Part shown: piece by piece, positions 8,253-16,465 of the stretch
How the letters are laid out: each line of letters starts with the position of its first letter
Position numbering within the stretch: the stretch's first letter is position 1
Origin: Reyranella aquatilis
GTDB taxonomy: Bacteria > Pseudomonadota > Alphaproteobacteria > Reyranellales > Reyranellaceae
NCBI RefSeq assembly: GCF_020880995.1
Contig: NZ_JAJISD010000003.1
Location: 410,905 to 474,904, forward strand
DNA: 64,000 nucleotides
Reading direction: 5' to 3'
Notes under the pieces: generated by a model
What the model was told of the DNA's origin: nothing
Seen by the model: the letters and a program-made list of their open reading frames with translations, nothing else
Database searches by the model: none
Program-made: the position numbers and the translations under genes

Positions 8253-9257
8253 TCAGTTCACGTCGAGCTTCAGGCCTTCCTTGTCGATGACGCCCTTCCA
8301 TTGCGCGATCTGTGCGTCGACGAAGGCCTTGAACTGGTCGGGCGTGCCGTAGGCGGGGAAGCCCGCCATGGTCTTGAATCGATCCAGGGTCTTCGGGTCG
8401 GCGAGCCACGCCTTCATCTGAAGGTTGAGCGAATCGACGATCGGCTTGGGCGTATTGGCCGGCAGGAAGACGCCGAACCAGGTCGAGACGTCGAATGGCT
8501 TGAGTTCCGGCATGGTCTCGTTGATGGGCACGAGGTCCGGCACCATCGGGTTGCGCTGGGCCGAAGTCAGGCCGAGCGCCCGGAGCTTGCCGGCGCGCAC
8601 GAACTCGATGGCGGTCGTGAGGTTGTCGAAGAAGAACTGGGTGACGCCGGCTGCCAGGTCGGTCAGGGCCGGGGCGGCACCGCGGTAGGGGATGTGCTCG
8701 GCCTTTGTGCCCGTGAGCTGCAGGAACCAGGCGCCGCAGAGATGGGGCGACTGGCCGGTGCCCGACGAGGCGTAGGAAGCCTTGCCGTTCTGGGCCTTCA
8801 GCCAGGCGACGAACTCCGGCACCGTCGTGGCGGGAACCGAGGGGTGGACGACCAGAACGTTGGGTGCGGTGATGACGTTGGACACCGGGATCAGGCTGGC
8901 CGGCGTGTAGGGCATGTTGCGGTAGAGCGAGTAGGCGATCGACTGCGGGCCGATATTGCCCATCAGGATCGTGTTGCCGTCCGGAGCCGACTTGACCACC
9001 TCGGTCGAGCCGATGACGCCGCCGGCGCCCGACTTGTTGTCCACGACGCAGGACTGGCCCCAGGCCTCGGTCAGGTAGGCGGCCAGCAGGCGGGCCACGA
9101 TGTCCGTGGTGCCGCCCGGGGCCGCCGGCACGACCATGCGGACGTTCTGGGTCGGCTTCCAGGGCGCCTGGGCGCGCAGGCCGACGGGCAGCAGGGCGGC
9201 GGCCGGCAGGGCCGCGGCGGCGCCCAGGGCGGCCCGGCGAGAGAGATTGCGGGTCAT
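8253..9257 (-). CDS. Tripartite tricarboxylate transporter (Bug/TctC) substrate-binding protein
   Basis: A 334-aa periplasmic binding protein. It begins with a twin-arginine-like signal (SRRAALGAAAALPAAALLP) cleaved near LRAQA. The mature part has the Bug-family hallmarks VRMVVPAAPGGTTDIVARL and the VVDNKSGAGGVIG loop, which together bind carboxylate ligands. No tctA/tctB membrane genes are adjacent, as is common for the very expanded Bug family in Alpha- and Betaproteobacteria, so it may be an orphan receptor or work with a distant transporter. Ligand unknown. Convergent with the SDR gene (3-base gap). Confidence 0.92.
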   Translation of the reverse strand: MTRNLSRRAALGAAAALPAAALLPVGLRAQAPWKPTQNVRMVVPAAPGGTTDIVARLLAAYLTEAWGQSCVVDNKSGAGGVIGSTEVVKSAPDGNTILMGNIGPQSIAYSLYRNMPYTPASLIPVSNVITAPNVLVVHPSVPATTVPEFVAWLKAQNGKASYASSGTGQSPHLCGAWFLQLTGTKAEHIPYRGAAPALTDLAAGVTQFFFDNLTTAIEFVRAGKLRALGLTSAQRNPMVPDLVPINETMPELKPFDVSTWFGVFLPANTPKPIVDSLNLQMKAWLADPKTLDRFKTMAGFPAYGTPDQFKAFVDAQIAQWKGVIDKEGLKLDVN

Positions 9258-9427
9258 TCTTCATTCCTCCCGTGATTCATCGTCTTTGTTGCGGAGGAAC
9301 TAGCACGGCTGCGCTGGCAAATCCGCCACAATTCCCGTATCTATTCGACGTGCGGCCGCCCCGAATCGCCGGGCTTTTCCGGTGGTTTCTGCCCTCTCTC
9401 AACGGGTCCGCGCCAAGGAGGAATATC

Positions 9428-10297
9428 TTGAAGAGGCGTACTTTCGTCTCCGGCTCGGTTGCGCTCGCCGCCGGTGCCCTGGCCGCCCCGGCCATCGCTG
9501 CCACGATCAAGCCCTACAGCTGGGATCTCAACCCGCCGATGGATTCGCGCGAGAATTTCATCGCCTGGGGCAAGGCCCGCGGTGAGGATCCCGTGTTCCT
9601 CGGCCAGCGCTGGGATCGCTTCCAGGCGCTGATCAAGAACAAGGATATCTGGGGTCAGGCGACCATGCGCGCCTTCCTGCTCACCCCGCGCGAAGAGTTC
9701 TCCGCGATCAGCCCGGCGATTCACAAGCGCGCCTACGAGCACGCCTTCCTCGACATCGGCTACGGCGTGACCATGTCCGGCCCGCACGTGCAGGGCCGCA
9801 TGACCAACGTCATCGACGTGAAGCGCGGCGAGAAGGTGCTCGAGATCGGCACCGGTTCGGGCGTGCAGTCGGCCTACATCGCCAACCTCACCGAGAACGC
9901 CTACACGATCGAGATCATCGCGCCGCTCGCCCAGCGCACGCGCGGCCTGTACGACAAGCTGATCGACAAGGGCTACACCGAGTTCAAGCACATCAAGACG
10001 AAGGCTGCCGACGGCTTCTACGGCTGGGAAGACGCTGCCCCGTTCGACAAGATCATCGTGACCTGCGGCATCGACCACGTGCCGCCGCCGCTGCTGCAGC
10101 AGCTCAAGGCCGGCGGCCTGATGGTGATCCCGGTTGGCCCGCCGGGCGCGCAGCGCGTGCTCAAGGTGACCAAGACGCAGGGTGCCGATGGCTCCATCAC
10201 CACGAGCCGCGAGGACATCTACGGCGGCAAGATCGTGCCGTTCGTGCCCTTCACTAAGCTCGAAGGCGACAAGATCGTCGGCACGCACAACCGCTAA
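9428..10297 (+). CDS. Tat-exported protein-L-isoaspartate O-methyltransferase-like protein
   Basis: A 289-aa protein. The start is a TTG at 9428, seven bases after a strong AAGGAGG site; it yields KRRTFVSGSVALAAGALAAP, a twin-arginine-type signal ending AIAA. The body is a PCMT-like methyltransferase: SAM motif I VLEIGTGSGVQSAYIANL, post-I YTIEI, and the motif IIVTCGIDHVPPPLLQQL followed by GGLMVIPVG, matching the isoaspartyl repair family. Usual PCMTs are cytoplasmic and about 210 aa; this one has an N-terminal extension of about 90 residues and an export signal. Downstream, after two hairpins, is a membrane spermidine-synthase-like gene on the same strand. Its real substrate outside the cytoplasm, where SAM is not expected, is unclear. 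Confidence 0.82.
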   Translation: MKRRTFVSGSVALAAGALAAPAIAATIKPYSWDLNPPMDSRENFIAWGKARGEDPVFLGQRWDRFQALIKNKDIWGQATMRAFLLTPREEFSAISPAIHKRAYEHAFLDIGYGVTMSGPHVQGRMTNVIDVKRGEKVLEIGTGSGVQSAYIANLTENAYTIEIIAPLAQRTRGLYDKLIDKGYTEFKHIKTKAADGFYGWEDAAPFDKIIVTCGIDHVPPPLLQQLKAGGLMVIPVGPPGAQRVLKVTKTQGADGSITTSREDIYGGKIVPFVPFTKLEGDKIVGTHNR

Positions 10298-10378
10298 AGG
10301 TCGCGTCGAGCGACCTCGAGACGACAGCGTCATCGCAGTGATACGAGGGACCTTTATCGAACCGGTAAAGGTCCCTCG
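10298..10378. repeat. Two hairpins between the methyltransferase and the spermidine-synthase-like gene
   Basis: A 7-bp stem AGGTCGC/GCGACCT spans 10298-10316 directly after the stop codon. A second, perfect 13-bp stem (CGAGGGACCTTTA paired with TAAAGGTCCCTCG, 9-base loop) spans 10344-10378. Neither is followed by a T-run, so these look like mRNA-stabilising or attenuating structures rather than simple terminators. Confidence 0.6.
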
Positions 10379-10476
10379 GCTTACGTGCCGGGACGGCACC
10401 GGTGACGGATCAGACTGAACGACTGCCCCTCTAGAGATCGCACAAAGCGATCCAACAAAAACAACGGAGATCCCCC

Positions 10477-13149
10477 TTGTCCATCACGGTCGATCTCGAT
10501 CATCGCCCGCCGCTCTCCTTCTATCTCTCCGTAGGCCTGGTCGCCGGCAGCATCATCGCGCTGCAGATCGGCATCATGCGCGTGTTCTCGGTCGGCAGCT
10601 GGGCCCACTTCGGCTCGCTGGTCGTGAGCCTCGCGATGTTCGGCTTCGGTCTCACCAGCGCCGTGATGTGCGTGGGCAAGAGCTGGTTCGAGCGGCACTG
10701 GGTGGGCTCGGTCAAGGGAGCGCTGCTGGCCTTCGGGCCGCTGATGGTGGTGTGCAACCTCGCCGCCCAGCAGGTGCCGTTCAACGCCATCTTCCTGATC
10801 TCCGATCCGATGCAGAAGTGGCGACTGTTCGCCAACTTCGTGCTCTATTTCCTGCCGTTCCTGGCGGGCGCCCTCTATCTCGGCGTGATCTTCCTGAAGG
10901 CCCAGAAGACCTTCAGCCGCGTCTATTTCGCCGATCTCGTCGGCTCGGGCCTGTGCGGCCTCACCGTGCTGCTGGCCATGTACCTCTGGCGGCCCGACGA
11001 CCTGATCATGGCGCCACTGGTCCTGTGGTTGGCCGGTGGCGTGCTGTGGTTCGTGGCGCTGGGCGACCGCCGCGGCGTGTTCGCGATCGTTGTCGTAGCG
11101 ATCCTGGCGGCCGCCGTGCATCACCTCGCGCCGCAGGTGCTGGGCGTGCCCAAGCTCGCCGTGTCCGACTACAAGGGTGTCTCTTACGCCCGCAAGTTCC
11201 CCGACAACAAGCGCGTCTACGAGCGCGCCTCGCCGTTCGGCTACATCGAGGTCTATTCCAGCTCCTATCTGCACTTCGCGCCGGGCCAGTCCGACAACGC
11301 GGCGTTCAACCTCAAGAAGATGCCGTCGAACGCCTATCTCGGCCTCTACATCGATTCCGAGGGCCCCGCCGGCATCATCAAGGACCTGCCGGCCGACGAG
11401 ACGGCCTACTTCAAGTACCTGCCGATGTACTACCCGTACCTGCTGAAGAAGGACCCGAAGACCTTCGTGGTCCAGTTCGGCGGCGGCATCTCGACGGCGG
11501 TGGCGCTGAAGTCGGGTTCCAGCCAGGTGACGGTGGCCGAGGGCAATCCCGCGCTGCTGACGGCTTTCCGCGAGGACAAGCACCTGCGCGACTTCACCGG
11601 CGACATCCTGAACAACCCCAAGGTCAACGTCATCGACTATGACGGCCGCCTCTACGTCGCCCATACGAAGAACCGCTACGACGTGATCGACCTGTCGCTG
11701 GCCGATTCGGCCGGCCTGTCGAGCCCCGGCGGCTTCTCGATCGTCGAGAAGTATTCCTACAGCCGCGAGGCGATGAGCGCCTACATGCGCGCCCTGACTC
11801 CGGGTGGTGTCCTGTCGGTGACCCTGTGGAACAAGGAAGAGCCGCCGAAGTCCGTGCTGAAGCTCTACGCCACGATGGTCGCCGCCGCGCGCGACGTGGA
11901 TGGCGGCAAGGACATCGCGCAGAAGTTCTACGTCGTGTCGTCCTACCTCTCCACCGCGACCGTGCTCTACAAGCGCGACGGCTTCACCCCGAAGGAGATC
12001 GAGGAACTCAACGCCCATACCAAGGCGATGTCGTTCGACGAGATCTACTATCCGGGTTTCAAGGTCGACACGTCCGACCTGAAGCAGATCCTGCAGGACT
12101 ATCGCGACCAGTTCTTCTTCGCCGGGCATGCGGCCGATCCGACCGCGCCGGCGGAGAGCGAGCCCAACGACAAGCCGCCGCCCGGCATGACCGACGCCGC
12201 CGCGCCCGGCGCCGCTCCCGCCGACGGCGCGGCGCCGCCGACGCCGAAGGTTCCGGCCACCGTTCTGGGCCGCCTCGCCTGGCACTATCTGATCGAGGGC
12301 GGCTGGCAGAAGGTCGCCGACGAATACGTCTTCGACACGCGCATCCTCACCAACCACCAGCCCTACTTCGCCGCCTACATCAAGGTGCCGGATCTGCTGA
12401 AGTTCACCGACCGGCTCGAGCTGGTGCAGGACGAGTGGGGCTACCTGCTCCTGTGGGCGACGCTCGGCATCGCGACGATCTTCGCGCTGACCCTGGTGCT
12501 GTTCCCGGTGATCTTCGGCTGGCGCACCATCTTCAGCCGCTATCCCGGCAAGGCCGGCACGATGATCTACTTCCTGTGCCTGGGGCTAGGGTACATCATC
12601 GTCGAGGTGGGCATGATCTCCCACTTCATCCTGGCACTCTCCAACGCCACGGTGTCGGCGTCGGTGCTGATCACCGGCATGCTGGTCTTCTCCGGCATCG
12701 GCAGCTTCTACTCCGAACGCTTCCTCGACCGGTCGCGCACCTTCATGCCCAAGGTGTTCCTGGCGATCTTCGCGATCCTGGTGACCTATGCCTTCACGAT
12801 CGACTACGCGCTCGACTGGATCGGCACGCTTCCCTACGCGCTGCGCATCCTGCTCTGCCTGCTGATCATCTTCCCGCCGGCGTTCCTCATGGGCTTCCCC
12901 ATGCCGACGGCGATGACGACGCTCGGCCGCCTGGGCAAGGACCACATGTTCCTGTGGGCCTGGGGCATCAACGGCTGCTTCTCGGTCATCGGCGCCGCGC
13001 TCGTGCCGATCGTGGCGACCAGCTTCGGCCTGCCGGCCGTGGTCCTGGTCGGCGCCTTCGCCTACCTGATCGCGCTGCCGACGTTCTTCTCCGTCCTCAT
13101 GCCGCTGCCGTCCCAGTCAACGGGGGCAGGGCGGCCCGCCGCCGCGTGA
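10477..13149 (+). CDS. Polytopic membrane protein with spermidine-synthase-like domain
   Basis: An 890-aa protein starting with TTG at 10477 after a CGGAGA site. Residues 15-230 form an N-terminal multi-span membrane domain. The central soluble domain (about 270-530) looks like a spermidine synthase/SAM-methyltransferase fold (FVVQFGGGISTAVAL, VTVAEGNPAL, YDVIDLSLADSAG, ALTPGGVLSVTLW). A Pro/Ala/Asp-rich linker (about 550-590) leads to a C-terminal membrane domain (about 650-885). This is the architecture of the membrane 'spermidine synthase-like' proteins seen in many proteobacteria, whose reaction is not established. It is flanked by the exported PCMT-like gene and overlaps the exported hydrolase gene downstream by GTGA, suggesting they work together at the cell envelope. 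Confidence 0.8.
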   Translation: MSITVDLDHRPPLSFYLSVGLVAGSIIALQIGIMRVFSVGSWAHFGSLVVSLAMFGFGLTSAVMCVGKSWFERHWVGSVKGALLAFGPLMVVCNLAAQQVPFNAIFLISDPMQKWRLFANFVLYFLPFLAGALYLGVIFLKAQKTFSRVYFADLVGSGLCGLTVLLAMYLWRPDDLIMAPLVLWLAGGVLWFVALGDRRGVFAIVVVAILAAAVHHLAPQVLGVPKLAVSDYKGVSYARKFPDNKRVYERASPFGYIEVYSSSYLHFAPGQSDNAAFNLKKMPSNAYLGLYIDSEGPAGIIKDLPADETAYFKYLPMYYPYLLKKDPKTFVVQFGGGISTAVALKSGSSQVTVAEGNPALLTAFREDKHLRDFTGDILNNPKVNVIDYDGRLYVAHTKNRYDVIDLSLADSAGLSSPGGFSIVEKYSYSREAMSAYMRALTPGGVLSVTLWNKEEPPKSVLKLYATMVAAARDVDGGKDIAQKFYVVSSYLSTATVLYKRDGFTPKEIEELNAHTKAMSFDEIYYPGFKVDTSDLKQILQDYRDQFFFAGHAADPTAPAESEPNDKPPPGMTDAAAPGAAPADGAAPPTPKVPATVLGRLAWHYLIEGGWQKVADEYVFDTRILTNHQPYFAAYIKVPDLLKFTDRLELVQDEWGYLLLWATLGIATIFALTLVLFPVIFGWRTIFSRYPGKAGTMIYFLCLGLGYIIVEVGMISHFILALSNATVSASVLITGMLVFSGIGSFYSERFLDRSRTFMPKVFLAIFAILVTYAFTIDYALDWIGTLPYALRILLCLLIIFPPAFLMGFPMPTAMTTLGRLGKDHMFLWAWGINGCFSVIGAALVPIVATSFGLPAVVLVGAFAYLIALPTFFSVLMPLPSQSTGAGRPAAA

Positions 13150-14216
13150 AGCGGCGGGCGCTGCTGCTGCTGGGGGCTCTCCTGATGCCGACTGCCGCGC
13201 ACGCCCAGCCGAAGAAGCCGAGGACGCCGAGCAAGCGGCAGGCTCCAAAGCCTGCCGCCAAAGCCGACCAGGCGCATGCGGCCAAGCCCGCGGCTGCCGC
13301 GCCGTCGCCGGCGCCGGCGCTCAAGGAGGCGAAGACCCAGCTCGTCGCCTTCGACGCCTCGCCCTTTCCCTATCGCGGCTTCCTGCCCGACACGACCAAG
13401 CCGTTCCTCGACGCGCGCGACGGCAAGCGGCGCGGCCACACGACCGGCCGCGGCGACGTCTACTGGGAGGAGACGGCCTACAGCGACCGCCGTTCGCTGC
13501 TCTATCTCCCGCAGGGATTCGATCCGACGCGGCCCGTCCTGATCGTGCTCTTCCTGCACGGGCAGGGCGCGACGCTCGAGCGCGACGTGGCGGTGCGCCA
13601 GGCCGTGCCGCGGCAGATCGCGGAGTCGGGGCAGAACATCGCCCTGGTGGCGCCGCAACTCGCGCTCGACGCACTCGATTCGAGCGCCGGCAATTTCTGG
13701 CGCGGCGGGCACTTCGCCAAGTATCTCGACGAAGCGGCCGAGCGGCTGATGCGCCTCTATGGCAACCGCAGCGCCGGCCGCGGCTTCAACCTGGCTTCCG
13801 TGGTGATCGTGGCCTACAGCGGCGGCTACCTGTCGGCGGCCTACGCGCTGCAGCGCGGCGGTGCCAACCATCGCGTGAAGGGGCTCATCCTGCTGGACGC
13901 GCTCTACGGCGAGGAGGACAAGTTCGCCGCCTGGTTCGCTGCCCGCCGCCAGCAGGCGTTCCTGCTGAGTGCCTACACCGAATCGACCAAGGACGAGAAC
14001 GCGGCGCTGCAGGGCCTGCTCGCCAAGCGGCGCATTCAGTTCACGCGCACGCTCCCCAAGAGTCTGACGCCCGGGACCGTCGCCTTCTTGGGGCCTACCG
14101 GCGGGCTCGACATGCATGGCGATTTTGTTACGCGCGCGTGGCAGGGCGACCCGTTGCAGCAGGCCCTTTCGCTGATTCCCGGTTACGGCCCGGTTCATGG
14201 TAAAAGGAGCGCATGA
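13146..14216 (+). CDS. Exported alpha/beta-hydrolase-like protein
   Basis: A 356-aa protein. The GTG start at 13146 overlaps the stop of the preceding gene and gives a clear signal peptide (KRRALLLLGALLMPTAAHAQ). A Lys/Pro/Ala-rich linker of about 45 residues follows. The folded part begins near residue 75; VLIVLFLHGQGA resembles the oxyanion-hole HG of alpha/beta hydrolases, VVIVAYSGGYLSAAYAL is a nucleophile-elbow-like motif with Ser, and a histidine occurs late in GLDMHGDF. I do not recognise a specific family. Its overlap with the membrane spermidine-synthase-like gene and, by ATGA, with the HD-domain gene indicates an operon. Confidence 0.65.
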   Translation: MKRRALLLLGALLMPTAAHAQPKKPRTPSKRQAPKPAAKADQAHAAKPAAAAPSPAPALKEAKTQLVAFDASPFPYRGFLPDTTKPFLDARDGKRRGHTTGRGDVYWEETAYSDRRSLLYLPQGFDPTRPVLIVLFLHGQGATLERDVAVRQAVPRQIAESGQNIALVAPQLALDALDSSAGNFWRGGHFAKYLDEAAERLMRLYGNRSAGRGFNLASVVIVAYSGGYLSAAYALQRGGANHRVKGLILLDALYGEEDKFAAWFAARRQQAFLLSAYTESTKDENAALQGLLAKRRIQFTRTLPKSLTPGTVAFLGPTGGLDMHGDFVTRAWQGDPLQQALSLIPGYGPVHGKRSA

Positions 14217-14761
14217 ACGACCCGCTGCGCCAGGAACTCCTGGAAATCTTCGCCGGCCGCGCTACACGGCGTTACGGCTTGTCCGACATCAACCAGCTCC
14301 AGCACGCACTGCAGTCGGCGGCGCTGGCCGAGGCCGACGGCGCGCCTCCGGCCACCGTGCTGGCCTCGTTGCTGCACGATGTCGGCCACATGATCCACGA
14401 TCTCGGCGAGGATCCCGCCTCGCGCGGCGTCGACGACGTGCACGAGGAGCTGGGTGCGCAGTGGTTGGCAGAACGCTTCGGTCCCGCGGTCAGCGAGCCC
14501 GTCCGCCTGCACGTCACCGCCAAGCGCTATCTCTGCACCGTCGAGTCCGACTATTTCGGCAAGCTTGCGCCCGATTCGGTGCGCAGTCTGGAGCTTCAGG
14601 GTGGACTTATGTCGCCCGACGAGGTCGAGGCCTTCCGCGCCAACCCCTATCACGCCGAAGCGGTGCGCCTGCGCCGCTACGACGAGGAAGCCAAGGACCC
14701 GCGCGCGCGCACGCCGGACTTCGACCACTACCTGCGCCACGTCCCGGCCTGCCGGAAGTAA
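14213..14761 (+). CDS. HD-domain oxygenase-like protein, PhnZ-like
   Basis: A 182-aa HD-domain protein. The residues line up with the mixed-valent diiron oxygenase PhnZ: H31 (QLQHALQ), H55-D56 and H59 (LLHDVGHM), H77, H100 and K104 (RLHVTAKRYL) and D157 (RRYDEEAK). PhnZ oxidises 2-amino-1-hydroxyethylphosphonate to glycine and phosphate. A tyrosine (Y21) matches the PhnZ gate Tyr, but the partner glutamate appears to be Ser24. No phosphonate transport or phnY-like gene is nearby, so the substrate may differ. It overlaps the upstream hydrolase gene by ATGA. The residue mapping is by counting and remembered PhnZ numbering, not an alignment. Confidence 0.75.
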   Translation: MNDPLRQELLEIFAGRATRRYGLSDINQLQHALQSAALAEADGAPPATVLASLLHDVGHMIHDLGEDPASRGVDDVHEELGAQWLAERFGPAVSEPVRLHVTAKRYLCTVESDYFGKLAPDSVRSLELQGGLMSPDEVEAFRANPYHAEAVRLRRYDEEAKDPRARTPDFDHYLRHVPACRK

Positions 14762-14880
14762 CGGCCTCCCCCGCCCCGCGGGGAAGGTGTCCCCGAAGGA
14801 GACGGAGGGGCAAAGCCCCATACTCGTTGCCCACTCCCTCCGGCCCTGCGGGCCACCTCCCCCGATGACGGGGGAGGAAC
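14761..14880. repeat. REP-like intergenic hairpin element
   Basis: A GC-rich intergenic block with three inverted repeats: CCCCGC-CCC-GCGGGG (14769-14783), GGCCC-TGC-GGGCC-type (about 14841-14853), and a perfect 9-bp stem CCTCCCCCG/CGGGGGAGG with loop ATGA (14856-14877). The layout (CTCCCCC hairpins around a GTCNCCGAAGGAGAC-like core) resembles repetitive extragenic elements common in alphaproteobacterial genomes. Confidence 0.6.
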
Positions 14881-14895
14881 AGGAAGACGAAGACG

Positions 14896-15819
14896 ATGAT
14901 CTCCCGCACCGAAGTCGAGGCCGCCTGGAGCCTGATCCGTCCGCATGTGCGTCGCACCCCGGTGATTGAACTCAGCGCCGGTTCGCTCGGTGTGACGGCA
15001 CCGCTGGCCCTGAAGCTCGAATCGCTGCAGGTCAGCGGGACGTTCAAGGGACGCGGCGCATTCCACAAGCTGCTGGCTTCGAAGGTGCCGGCCGCCGGCA
15101 TCATCGCGGCGTCGGGCGGCAACCATGGCGCGGCCGCAGCCTATGCCGCGCGGGCGCTCGGCCATCGGGCCGAAATCTTCGTGCCGACCATCGCATCGCC
15201 CGCCAAGGTGGCGCGGCTGCGCAGCTACGGCGCGGTCGTGAACCTGGTGGGCGCCGTCTATGCCGAGGCCCGCGCCTCCTCCGAGGCGCGCGCCGCCGAG
15301 ACCGGGGCGCTGATGGTGCCGGCCTACGAGGACGAGGTCGTGTTCGCTGGCGCCGGCAGCGTCGCGCTCGAGTTCGCGGAACAGGCCGAGTTCGACACGC
15401 TGCTGATCGCCGTCGGCGGCGGCGGCCTGATCGCCGGCTGCGCCGCTGCGATCGGCACCGCGAAGAAGATCGTCGCCGTCGAGACCGAAGGCACGGCGAC
15501 ACTGCACGCGGCGCTGAAGGCCGGGAAGCCGGTCGACGTCGCCATCTCCGGCATCGCCGCCGACGCGCTCGGCGCCAGCCGCATCGGCACGCCGAACTTC
15601 GAGGTCGCGCGAGCACTGGTTCGCGATTCGGTGCTCGTCACCGACGACGCCGTGCGCGAGACGCAGCGCGCGTTGTGGGACGGGCTGCGCATCGTCGCCG
15701 AACCGGCCGGCGCCACCGGCCTCGCCGCGCTGCGCGCCGGCGCCTATCGCCCGGCGCCGGGCGAACGCGTGGCGACGCTGATTTGCGGCGCCAACACCGA
15801 TCCGGGTTCGGTGGCGTAA
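14896..15819 (+). CDS. PLP-dependent threonine/serine dehydratase-like protein
   Basis: A 307-aa fold-type II PLP enzyme. The PLP lysine sits in VSGTFKGRGAFHKLL near residue 50, the substrate/cofactor loop is ASGGNHGAA, and the phosphate-binding glycine run is VGGGGLIAGC. The length fits catabolic threonine dehydratase or serine/threonine ammonia-lyase homologues without an ACT regulatory domain. It would deaminate a hydroxy-amino acid to a 2-oxo acid; the exact substrate (threonine, serine, hydroxyaspartate or another) cannot be told. A REP-like hairpin element separates it from the HD-domain gene, so it may have its own transcript. Confidence 0.85.
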   Translation: MISRTEVEAAWSLIRPHVRRTPVIELSAGSLGVTAPLALKLESLQVSGTFKGRGAFHKLLASKVPAAGIIAASGGNHGAAAAYAARALGHRAEIFVPTIASPAKVARLRSYGAVVNLVGAVYAEARASSEARAAETGALMVPAYEDEVVFAGAGSVALEFAEQAEFDTLLIAVGGGGLIAGCAAAIGTAKKIVAVETEGTATLHAALKAGKPVDVAISGIAADALGASRIGTPNFEVARALVRDSVLVTDDAVRETQRALWDGLRIVAEPAGATGLAALRAGAYRPAPGERVATLICGANTDPGSVA

Positions 15820-15888
15820 GGCAAACCGAGATTGAGCAGCATTCTGCTATGCTACCCTTAGGTTTCGACGCAATGCGTCGGCCGTTTC

Positions 15889-16446
15889 TTAGCGCGTGAT
15901 CTCGGTCACGACGGCGCGGTTGGCCTTGCCGGCGCCGTCGCTGAAATCGTAGCGGATGGCGAACTTGTCGGACGGGGCGATCCACCAGCGCGAAACCGAG
16001 CGCTGGCCCTTGTCGCCGGTCTCGTTCATCTCGATCAGGAAGGTGTCGATCATCTTGTCGCCCGGACCGGTACGCCGCTCGTAGCGCACGACGGCGAGCG
16101 TGTAGGTCCAGGTGCCGCCACCGATCTTGTAGCTGGCCTCGATCTTCTTGCCGGCCTCAAGTGGCCACAGGCGTTCGGGACGCAACGCGGCGATGAAGGC
16201 CGAGGTGTCGTTGCCGTCGGCCGACGGATTGTCGAACAGCAGCGCCCGCAGCTTGAAGGGTCCGCCGCCCACGCGTTCCATGTTGCAGTCCATGCCGCTG
16301 CGGCCGCGCGCCACAACCTTGACGCCGCTGTCGTAGGTGAAGGTCGTGCCCGGATCAGGGCAGGCGAACTCCATGGTCTGGGCGGAGGCGGTGACGGCGC
16401 CGAGCAGGGCGGCGGACAGGACGGGCAGGAAGGCGGGCAGTCTCAT
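15889..16446 (-). CDS. Exported protein of unknown function
   Basis: About 185 aa. The best start is the ATG giving MRLPAFLPVLSAALLGAVTASAQ, a clean signal peptide cut after SAQ; an in-frame ATG 18 bases upstream would add MAMIRG. The mature protein starts MEFACPDPGTTFTYDSG and continues with alternating beta-like segments (WTYTLAVVRYERR, IDTFLIEMNETG), with two cysteines (FAC and MDC) that could form a disulfide. I do not recognise the family. It sits between a convergent dehydratase gene and, just downstream of its own promoter region, the end of an oligopeptide ABC operon on the same strand (19-base gap). Confidence 0.7.
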   Translation of the reverse strand: MRLPAFLPVLSAALLGAVTASAQTMEFACPDPGTTFTYDSGVKVVARGRSGMDCNMERVGGGPFKLRALLFDNPSADGNDTSAFIAALRPERLWPLEAGKKIEASYKIGGGTWTYTLAVVRYERRTGPGDKMIDTFLIEMNETGDKGQRSVSRWWIAPSDKFAIRYDFSDGAGKANRAVVTEITR

Positions 16447-16465
16447 GCCTCGGATCATAGCCAAA

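Noticed and set aside
10381..12357. Minus-strand open frame of 658 codons inside the spermidine-synthase-like gene
   Set aside because: Low-complexity antisense composition without motifs; the plus-strand gene has clear membrane and SAM-domain features.
11826..13145. Long 5' extension of the exported hydrolase frame
   Set aside because: The extension is an off-frame reading of the upstream gene; the GTG at 13146 gives a proper signal peptide and a stop/start overlap.
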